Positions 1 through 5,917 of a stretch of DNA of 5,917 nucleotides are shown here, piece after piece. A model generated the notes under the pieces. The model saw only the letters and a list, made by a program, of their open reading frames with translations. It searched no databases and was not told where the DNA came from. This DNA is from an uncultured Sphingomonadaceae bacterium (GTDB lineage Bacteria; Pseudomonadota; Alphaproteobacteria; Sphingomonadales; Sphingomonadaceae), in contig CAMLKX010000124.1 of NCBI GenBank assembly GCA_946480515.1, positions 1-5,917 on the forward strand, read 5' to 3'. The translations under genes were made by a program, and so were the position numbers. Each line of letters opens with the position of its first letter. The stretch's first letter is position 1.

Positions 1-445
1 AACTCCACTATTGCTGCGCTGGCTGGAGGGCGATTGGCCGCCCTGGTGGAAGTCGCTGACCCTGATGTTCCAGCGTGAGGTCGCGGAACGCATCGTCGCC
101 GCTCCGGGAACCGAACATTATGGACGGCTGGCGGTCGCCGCCCAGTGGCGAGCATCACCCCGAATCGCAATGGCCGTGCACCGCTCCGCCTTTGTCCCGC
201 CGCCCAAGGTTGCTTCGGCGGTGGTGCACATCACGCCGGCGGCAATGCCCGCGGGCGTCCACCCGCCGCTTCTTTCAACGCTCACCGCGGCAGCCTTCGG
301 CCAACGGCGGAAGATGCTCCGCTCCAGTCTCAAACCCGTGCCTGGCGCACTCGAAGCATTGGACAGGCTGGGAATCAACCCGCAGCGGCGCGCGGAAACA
401 CTCGGCGTCGACGAGTTCGTCGACCTCGCCCGTCAGCTCAGCTAA
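1..445 (+). CDS. rsmA: 16S rRNA dimethyladenosine transferase RsmA/KsgA (3' part)
   Basis: C-terminal 147 or so residues of the enzyme that dimethylates two adjacent adenines (A1518/A1519 in E. coli numbering) in helix 45 of 16S rRNA, a late step and checkpoint of 30S assembly. The gene is open at the left edge; the first complete codon is at position 2 and reads TPLLLRWLEG, which in this family directly follows the catalytic NLPY motif, so the SAM-binding fold and catalytic motif lie off-window. What is visible are family landmarks in order: LMFQREVAERI, YGRL, FVPPPKVASAVV and, in the C-terminal helical domain, FGQRRKMLRSSL. It ends at TAA 443-445 with no sign of decay. Its stop interlocks with that of the convergent TPR gene. 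In many Proteobacteria rsmA lies next to pdxA; whether it does here cannot be seen. Confidence 0.96.
   Translation, partial: TPLLLRWLEGDWPPWWKSLTLMFQREVAERIVAAPGTEHYGRLAVAAQWRASPRIAMAVHRSAFVPPPKVASAVVHITPAAMPAGVHPPLLSTLTAAAFGQRRKMLRSSLKPVPGALEALDRLGINPQRRAETLGVDEFVDLARQLS
442..445. other. Interlocking convergent stop codons
   Basis: The four bases CTAA hold both stops: TAA of rsmA on + (443-445) and TAG of the TPR gene on - (444-442). The two reading frames thus overlap tail to tail by 4 nt with no intergenic space and no dedicated terminator between them. A T5 run (446-450) follows the rsmA stop but has no adjacent GC stem in the right place. Confidence 0.9.
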
Positions 446-936
446 TTTTTCTTCGAAGTAGCGGCCGGCTTGGCCGCGGCGACGGTTGGCCCGCGCGCGA
501 TTGCCGCCGCCAAGCGGTCCGCCTGCGGGCATTGCGCGGCACAGCTCTTGCGGAGACGCTCCAGCGTTGCGCGCGCCTTCGTCACCGCGCCAAGCTCAAC
601 CATGGCTTCGCCCTGGATCGCCAGCGCATCCGCGTCGTTCGGCTCCAGCGCCAGCGCCTTGTTGGTGAAGCGGATCGCCTGGCCGTAGAGGCGCTGCTTT
701 ACCGCCACTTTGGCCAGAGCGCGAAACGCCGCCCGGTTCCGGGGGTCAGCGACCAATGCGGCTTCGAGAGAGTCGTCGGCGCTTTGATAATTGCCTGCAG
801 CCAATGCAGTTTCACCCTGCTTCAGCAAGGCCACCGAGCGCGGGTTGATCTGATGATCGGGTTGCTGCCCGGCCACCGATGTCGCGATCGAAGCGCCAGC
901 AATCCCGACGAAAATAGCGACCGGCAACACGCGCAT
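442..936 (-). CDS. Exported tetratricopeptide-repeat protein, function unknown
   Basis: Small protein of 164 aa from the preferred start. An N-terminal hydrophobic segment (residues 1-22, MRVLPVAIFVGIAG then ...TSVA) looks like a Sec signal peptide with a plausible signal peptidase I site after SVA at 22. Three TPR-like helical hairpins follow at about 32-65, 66-99 and 100-132, with typical A/L spacing and ADP, LEP turns. After them comes a CxxxC pair (C132, C136), which could form a disulfide in the periplasm, then a degenerate Ala/Lys-rich tail. Start choice: three ATGs occur in a row (942-940, 939-937, 936-934) right after GGAG; the third has the best spacing (6 nt). A further in-frame ATG at 975-973 would give 177 aa and overlap the rsmB stop by 7 nt, but it has only a weak GGA upstream and would bury the signal peptide. 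It is last in the guaB-rsmB string. TPRs usually bind proteins; the partner is unknown. I recall similar proteins in this position in sphingomonads, unverified. Confidence 0.85.
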   Translation of the reverse strand: MRVLPVAIFVGIAGASIATSVAGQQPDHQINPRSVALLKQGETALAAGNYQSADDSLEAALVADPRNRAAFRALAKVAVKQRLYGQAIRFTNKALALEPNDADALAIQGEAMVELGAVTKARATLERLRKSCAAQCPQADRLAAAIARGPTVAAAKPAATSKKN

Positions 937-942
937 CATCAT

Positions 943-946
943 CTCC
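943..946 (-). promoter_or_regulatory. Ribosome binding site before triple ATG of TPR gene
   Basis: GGAG on the minus strand abuts three consecutive ATG codons (942-934). Spacing to the first, second and third ATG is 0, 3 and 6 nt, so the third is the best fit and was chosen as the start. The site lies in the gap after the rsmB stop, so the TPR gene can initiate independently of the overlapping upstream ATG at 975. Confidence 0.6.
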
Positions 947-968
947 AAAACGGCGTTCGTCGAACGAC

Positions 969-2147
969 TTAGCATGGACGTCCAAGACGCGCGATGAAAA
1001 ACCCGTCAGTTCCGTCCCGCCCTGGGCTAAGCAGCCTTCCGTTTCCATCCGAACGTCCAAAGGGGGGGTAAATATCCTCCGCAACCCACGGATGCCGCTC
1101 AAGAAATCGCTCAACCTGACCGGCCCCTTCCCGCCGCAGGATCGAACAGACGGCATAGACCAGCACCCCGCCGGGGCGGATCAGAGTCGCCGCGACATCG
1201 AGCAGATGCTCCTGCAGGGTTAGCAGCCGCTGCAGCCGCTTGTCGCTCAAACGCCAGCGCGCTTCGGGATTGCGCCGCCAGGTTCCGCTACCCGAGCAGG
1301 GCGCATCAACGAGCACGCAGTCCGCGCGACCGGCGAAATCCGACAGTTCCGCTGCCTCCTGGCCCGGATCGATCAAGCGAGTGGCGATGGTTGCACCAGC
1401 CCGCTGCGCCCGTGGTTCAAGCCGTTCAAGCCGCGCGCGATTGGTGTCACAGGCCAGAATATCGACTTGGCCGCCCACGGCCGCATCGAGCGCGAGGGTC
1501 TTGCCCCCTGCCCCGGCACACAAGTCGATGATCAACTCGCCCGGATGCTCGGCACAGGCCAGAGCAACCAACTGGCTGCCCTCATCCTGAATCTCGATCA
1601 GACCTTCGCGATAAGCCCAATGATCGCTCACTGGGCTATCGTTCGGCAGGCGAATACCCCACGGGGACAGCGGGGTCGGCTGTCCGGACGGGAACTCGCG
1701 CAGCATCACATCACGGCTTGTGCGAGCGACATTCACGCGCAGGTCCAACGGTGCGCGATCGACCAGTGCCGGAAGTTCGTCCGACTCGATTACCGGAGAG
1801 ATCTCGGAAGTCATCCAGTCGGGCAACAGCCTTGTCGGGGCCGGCACCTCGTCCGGAGCTATCGAGGCAGGGCCATAAGCCGAGTTATCGAACAGCGCCG
1901 CGAGCTGCGGATCGGCCGCAGCCAGCGCCAGCATCGCCGCGCGACCACTCTCCGGCCGCTCGCCGCAGAGGCGAATGGCACGGAACACCAACTCACGAAT
2001 GGCCTTGCGGTCCTTCGACCCAGCGTAGCGCCGTTCCTTGAAAAAGCGCTGGATCAGGACATCGGCGGCGGCACCTTCGTCTCGCGCGGCAGCAATCACC
2101 CCATCGAGAATCTCGATCGCCGCCTGGACCCGCGCCGACGGAGTCAT
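969..2147 (-). CDS. rsmB: 16S rRNA (cytosine-C5) methyltransferase, RsmB/Fmu type
   Basis: 392-aa SAM-dependent RNA m5C methyltransferase of the RsmB/NOL1-NOP2-Sun family, expected to act on 16S rRNA (C967 in E. coli). Residues ~1-65 form a short NusB-like RNA-binding helical region with the RRYAGSKDRKAIRELV motif common in alphaproteobacterial members. The catalytic Rossmann domain shows motif I DLCAGAGGKT (208-217), the acidic residue after strand 2 (D234), motif IV DAPCSGSGTWRRNPE (281-295, helper Cys C284) and motif VI YAVCS with the nucleophile candidate C334; the C-terminus has DGTDGFF. Both catalytic cysteines are present. Residues after C334 (ILRREGAGQ) depart from the usual E-N-rich stretch. 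It is shorter than E. coli RsmB (429 aa), mainly in the N-terminal part. The ATG lies 6 nt after the guaB stop, with AGG 5 nt upstream, so it is very likely co-transcribed and translationally coupled with guaB. Exact target base is inferred from family; another m5C site is possible. Confidence 0.93.
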   Translation of the reverse strand: MTPSARVQAAIEILDGVIAAARDEGAAADVLIQRFFKERRYAGSKDRKAIRELVFRAIRLCGERPESGRAAMLALAAADPQLAALFDNSAYGPASIAPDEVPAPTRLLPDWMTSEISPVIESDELPALVDRAPLDLRVNVARTSRDVMLREFPSGQPTPLSPWGIRLPNDSPVSDHWAYREGLIEIQDEGSQLVALACAEHPGELIIDLCAGAGGKTLALDAAVGGQVDILACDTNRARLERLEPRAQRAGATIATRLIDPGQEAAELSDFAGRADCVLVDAPCSGSGTWRRNPEARWRLSDKRLQRLLTLQEHLLDVAATLIRPGGVLVYAVCSILRREGAGQVERFLERHPWVAEDIYPPFGRSDGNGRLLSPGRDGTDGFFIARLGRPC

Positions 2148-2153
2148 TTCGAC

Positions 2154-3683
<1,530 letters not shown>

Positions 3684-4487
3684 TTATCCGTCGATCCTCT
3701 CCAGCAGCCGCTTGGCCGCTTCGACGTGCATGCGTTCGATCATCTCATCCTCGAACCGTTCCGCACCGCCCGTCGCTGCCGCAATCAGGCGGCGGGCGCG
3801 ATCCAATTCCTCGTCAGAGGGAGCAAAGGCGGTGTGACATGGTGCAATCTGCGCGGGATGGATCAGAGTCTTGCCGTCGAATCCGAGTGCCCGTCCCTCG
3901 CGACATTCGGCGATCAGCCCCGCCTCGTCCGCGAGCCGATTGAACACCCCGTCGAAGGCGGCGATCCCCGCCGCCCGCGCTGCAAGCACGATCATCTGCA
4001 GGGCGGTCTGGAGCGGAGCGCGGCTACTATCCCGCGGTAATCGCAAATCGGACGCAAGATCGTTCGTCCCGGCGATCAAAGCAGCCGCCTCCCTTGCAAT
4101 CGCGGCTGCGTTCAGCACGCCGGCGGCCGACTCGATCATCGCCAGCAACGGCTTCCGGACCCGGTCCTGCACATCCGCACACAGATCGGGCTGCGACACG
4201 CGCGGAAGAATCGCAAAGTCGGCAGCGGACGCCGCGACCGCTTGTGTGTCAGCCTCGTGCCAGATTGTGCCGATGCCGTTGATCCGGATTGCCACCGGGC
4301 ATGGCCAGGCCTCCGCCACCGCAGCAACCGCGGCTTCGCGCGCGGCATCCTTGAGCTCCGGCTTTACCGCATCTTCCAGGTCGAGGATGACCATGTCGGC
4401 GCCCGCCTGCCTCGCCTTGGCGACGGCGCGCGGGTTCGACGCGGGAAGGAACAGCGCCGATCGAAGCTGAAGGAGTGACGCGCTCAT
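3684..4487 (-). CDS. CitE-like HpcH/HpaI family CoA-ester lyase
   Basis: 267-aa TIM-barrel protein of the HpcH/HpaI aldolase-citrate lyase family, whose members cleave or form C-C bonds in acyl-CoA esters (citryl-, citramalyl-, malyl- or beta-methylmalyl-CoA) using a divalent metal. Motifs in order: RSALFLPASNPR (9-20), VILDLEDAV (33-41), IRIN (67-70), MIESAAGVLNA (117-127, with probable metal ligand E119), AGTNDLASDLR (139-149, D143 or D147 as the likely second acidic ligand) and GFDGKTLIHPAQI (202-214). A CoA-ester lyase C-terminal helical extension (EELDRARRLIAAA) is present. It is somewhat shorter than malyl-CoA lyases (~310-320 aa) and closer to stand-alone CitE-like proteins. No citrate lyase alpha or acyl-carrier subunit, ligase or thioesterase gene is adjacent, so true citrate lyase is unlikely; substrate cannot be assigned. 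ATG at 4487 has a weak purine-rich GGAAGA stretch upstream. First gene of the minus-strand string. Confidence 0.88.
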   Translation of the reverse strand: MSASLLQLRSALFLPASNPRAVAKARQAGADMVILDLEDAVKPELKDAAREAAVAAVAEAWPCPVAIRINGIGTIWHEADTQAVAASAADFAILPRVSQPDLCADVQDRVRKPLLAMIESAAGVLNAAAIAREAAALIAGTNDLASDLRLPRDSSRAPLQTALQMIVLAARAAGIAAFDGVFNRLADEAGLIAECREGRALGFDGKTLIHPAQIAPCHTAFAPSDEELDRARRLIAAATGGAERFEDEMIERMHVEAAKRLLERIDG

Positions 4488-4556
4488 TGCGATTTTTCTT
4501 CCGCCGAAACGAAGTTGGACGCATCATGGGCGTGGGAGACTTTGGGGAAGCTGAGC
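4488..4556. promoter_or_regulatory. Divergent intergenic region, presumed promoters
   Basis: The 69 nt between the start codons of the CitE-like gene (-) and qmcA (+) must hold, or closely abut, the promoters of both transcription units. It contains a short A/T stretch (4492-4500) and the qmcA ribosome binding site. No -35/-10 pair close to the alphaproteobacterial sigma-70 consensus could be picked with confidence on either strand, so promoter elements may extend into the first codons of one or both genes. The assignment rests on position alone. Confidence 0.4.
4544..4550 (+). promoter_or_regulatory. Ribosome binding site deciding the qmcA start
   Basis: GGGGAAG ends 6 nt before the ATG at 4557. 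It supports that ATG over the in-frame TTG at 4515, which lacks a comparable site and would put 14 polar/aromatic residues before the membrane anchor. Confidence 0.6.
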
Positions 4557-5525
4557 ATGTTGACCACCTTCATGATCTTTGTCGCAATTCTCGTGCTGAT
4601 GTTCGTGATGATGAGCGTCAAGATCGTCCGGCAGGGCCACCGCTATACGGTTGAGCACTTCGGCCGGTTCGTCCGGGTCGCGGACCCCGGCTTCAACTTC
4701 GTTCCGGCCTTCTTTTACCGTGTCGGCCACAAGATCAACATGATGGAGCAGGTGCTCGACATTCCGGGCCAGGAGATCATCACCAAGGACAATGCGATGG
4801 TCGCGGTTGACGGGGTCGTCTTCTTCCAGGTGCTGGACGCAGCCAAGGCGGCCTATGAGGTGAGTGATCTTTATCTCGCCATCATGGCGCTCTCGACGAC
4901 AAACCTGCGGACGGTCATGGGCTCGATGGATCTCGACGAAACCCTATCGAAGCGTGACGAGATCAACGCGCGGCTGCTTGCCGTGGTGGATCAGGCAACC
5001 GAGGCCTGGGGAGTCAAAATCACCCGGGTTGAGTTGAAGGACATCCGCCCGCCAGCAGATATCGTCAATGCGATGACCCGTCAGATGAAGGCGGAGCGCG
5101 AGAAGCGCGCCGCCATCCTCGAATCTGAAGGCATGCGAGCATCCGAAATCCTCCGCGCCGAGGGCGAGAAGCAGGCGAAGATTCTGCAGGCGGAGGGGCT
5201 GAAGGAGGCCGCGTTCCGCGAGGCGGAGGCGCGGGAGCGCTCGGCTCAGGCGGAGGCCGAGGCAACCCGCATGGTCTCCGACGCCATCGCCGGCGGCAAC
5301 GCGCAGGCGATCAACTATTTCGTGGCCCAGAAATATGTCGAGGCAGTGAGCGAATTCGCCCGCTCGCCGAACGCCAAGACCATCCTGTTCCCGGTCGAAG
5401 CAACCCAGCTGATCGGCTCGCTTGGCGGGATCGGAGAGTTGGCGAAGAGCATCTTGCGCGACGAATCTGGTTCCCCCGCGCGAGCGCCGGCGTCAGGTTC
5501 CGGCGTGCCGAAGGTTCAGGGCTGA
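4557..5525 (+). CDS. qmcA: SPFH/band-7 (paraslipin) membrane protein QmcA
   Basis: 322-aa inner-membrane scaffold protein of the stomatin/prohibitin/flotillin (SPFH) superfamily; QmcA-type members form large ring or cage assemblies linked to membrane protein quality control and microdomains, and are typically partnered by an NfeD protein. Seen here: an N-terminal membrane segment (about 2-24, FMIFVAILVLMFVMM), the band-7 opening VRQGHRYTVEHFGRF and PGFNFVPAFF, the DIPGQEIITKDNAMVAVDGVVFF core, LRTVMGSMDLDETLSKRDEIN, and WGVKITRVELKDIRPP closing the SPFH domain at ~166. A charged coiled coil with 11-residue periodicity spans ~174-239, followed by the paraslipin C-terminus (INYFVAQKYVEA, SPNAKTILFPVEATQLIGSLGG). 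The tail after ~300 is low complexity (S/P/A/G). E. coli QmcA is 305 aa. Start is ATG 4557, set by the SD and by the membrane anchor. Its TGA overlaps the nfeD-family ATG, indicating one operon. Confidence 0.94.
   Translation: MLTTFMIFVAILVLMFVMMSVKIVRQGHRYTVEHFGRFVRVADPGFNFVPAFFYRVGHKINMMEQVLDIPGQEIITKDNAMVAVDGVVFFQVLDAAKAAYEVSDLYLAIMALSTTNLRTVMGSMDLDETLSKRDEINARLLAVVDQATEAWGVKITRVELKDIRPPADIVNAMTRQMKAEREKRAAILESEGMRASEILRAEGEKQAKILQAEGLKEAAFREAEARERSAQAEAEATRMVSDAIAGGNAQAINYFVAQKYVEAVSEFARSPNAKTILFPVEATQLIGSLGGIGELAKSILRDESGSPARAPASGSGVPKVQG
5076..5273 (+). repeat. Six tandem 11-residue (hendecad) coiled-coil units in QmcA
   Basis: Protein-level repeat of six 11-residue units, residues 174-239 of the 322-aa product: TRQMKAEREKR, AAILESEGMRA, SEILRAEGEKQ, AKILQAEGLKE, AAFREAEARER, SAQAEAEATRM. 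Position 7 is Glu in all six and position 6 is Ala or Ser (AE in five units, SE in one); position 4 is M/L/L/L/R/A. The DNA units (33 nt) have diverged, so this is not a recent duplication. An 11-residue period favours a straight or slightly right-handed coiled coil, in line with known SPFH cage walls. Confidence 0.75.
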
Positions 5526-5917
5526 TGCCGTTCGATCTGGAGCCCGGCTGGCTGTGGCTGATCGGCGGTGTCCTGTTGCTGATCGCCGAGATTATCGCTC
5601 CTGGTTTCTTCCTCATCTTCATCGGCGCGGCGGCAATGCTGACCGGAGCCTTCGCGCTGTTGTTCGGACTTGGAGCTCCGGCGCAACTCGCCCTGTTCGC
5701 GATCTATGCCGTCGTCGCGGTGATGATTGGACGCCGCTTTTACGCGCGGCCCGATGTCGCACATCCGGGCGGGGCATTGAATGACAGGACCGCCCAGCTC
5801 ATCGGCCGTACGGTCACCGTTGTCAGCGCGGTTGATCATCATGGCGGGCGAGTGAAGGTCGGCGATGGCGAGTGGAATGCTCGGGGCGATCCGGCCGATC
5901 CGGGAGAACGAGTCAGG
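5525..5917 (+). CDS. NfeD-family membrane protein (3' end missing)
   Basis: First 131 codons of a short NfeD-type protein (YbbJ-like, usually ~145-155 aa), open to the right edge. Begins at ATG 5525-5527, whose A is the last base of the qmcA stop (TGATG overlap); AGGG at 5518-5521 and AAGG at 5511-5514 may help, and translational coupling is likely. Three membrane segments are visible at about residues 9-25 (WLWLIGGVLLLIAEII), 28-49 and 53-70, the first followed by the typical APGFF turn. A soluble OB-fold starts near 91 (LIGRTVTVVSAV, GGRVKVGDGEWNARG), the usual NfeD C-terminal domain; GDGEWNA is a typical NfeD core strand. It lacks an N-terminal ClpP-like protease domain, so it is the short class. 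Known family role: partner of SPFH proteins (E. coli QmcA-YbbJ). The ending ERVR would be near the last strand. Confidence 0.93.
   Translation, partial: MPFDLEPGWLWLIGGVLLLIAEIIAPGFFLIFIGAAAMLTGAFALLFGLGAPAQLALFAIYAVVAVMIGRRFYARPDVAHPGGALNDRTAQLIGRTVTVVSAVDHHGGRVKVGDGEWNARGDPADPGERVR

Noticed and set aside
407..424. Perfect 8-bp inverted repeat GTCGACGA / TCGTCGAC with a 2-nt spacer, near a T5 run at 446-450, as an rsmA terminator.
   Set aside because: The T run begins 21 nt after the stem and so does not fit an intrinsic terminator. The repeat encodes the VDEFVD stretch of RsmA and is explained by codon use.
461..477. GC-rich hairpin GCGGCC-GGCTT-GGCCGC just past the rsmA stop.
   Set aside because: No T-tract follows it on either strand, and it lies in the Ala-rich C-terminal coding sequence of the TPR gene, where GC-rich palindromes arise easily.
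145..972. Long + strand open frame of 275 codons opposite the TPR gene, and other long antisense frames opposite rsmB and guaB.
   Set aside because: Arg/Ala/Pro-rich translations without domains, on the opposite strand of clear genes in GC-rich DNA; these are composition shadows.
1059..1080. C7 tract on the minus strand in rsmB, preceded by GGAGGA 6 nt upstream, resembling a programmed frameshift site that might fuse RsmB to the TPR protein.
   Set aside because: A -1 slip meets TAG about 12 codons later, before the TPR start, and a +1 slip enters a frame that is not the TPR frame. The zero-frame RsmB C-terminus (DGTDGFF) is the normal family ending, so the tract is probably just Pro-Pro codons.
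4515..4556. TTG start for qmcA giving a 336-aa product.
   Set aside because: No SD before the TTG, and the added residues precede the membrane anchor; ATG 4557 has GGGGAAG 6 nt upstream.

Overview
This 5.9 kb, GC-rich window reads as chromosomal housekeeping sequence from an alphaproteobacterium, most likely in or near the Sphingomonadales. That placement rests on base composition, protein sequence style (short-N-terminus RsmB, RSALFLPASNPR-type CitE-like protein, QmcA/paraslipin paired with NfeD) and recalled gene neighbourhoods; no search was run. Coding density is very high. No RNA gene, mobile element, CRISPR array, DNA-level repeat or prophage signal was seen.

Layout from left to right: (1) the 3' part of rsmA (16S rRNA m6,6A dimethyltransferase, + strand) enters from the left edge. 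(2) Its stop codon interlocks with that of a convergent small exported TPR protein on the - strand. (3) Upstream of that TPR gene on the same - strand lie rsmB (16S rRNA m5C methyltransferase), guaB (IMP dehydrogenase) and a CitE-like CoA-ester lyase. Read in transcription order, citE-like, guaB, rsmB and the TPR gene have gaps of 51, 6 and 32 nt with the starts preferred here, so they look like one operon or an operon with an internal start before guaB. (4) A 69-nt divergent gap follows. (5) On the + strand is an SPFH/band-7 protein (qmcA, paraslipin type), overlapping by 1 nt (TGATG) an NfeD-family membrane protein that runs off the right edge.

How the genes fit together: guaB commits IMP to guanine nucleotide synthesis; rsmB and rsmA modify 16S rRNA, so the left half is a nucleotide/ribosome maturation block with an uncharacterised periplasmic TPR protein attached. 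The qmcA-nfeD pair is a membrane scaffold/quality-control module. The CitE-like lyase has no citrate lyase partner subunits nearby and its substrate cannot be read from context.

I found no convincing evidence of a novel system. The points most worth a second look are the interlocking rsmA/TPR stop codons, the uncharacterised TPR protein with a CxxxC motif and a triple ATG start, the orphan CitE-like enzyme, and an unusually regular six-unit 11-residue repeat in the QmcA coiled coil.
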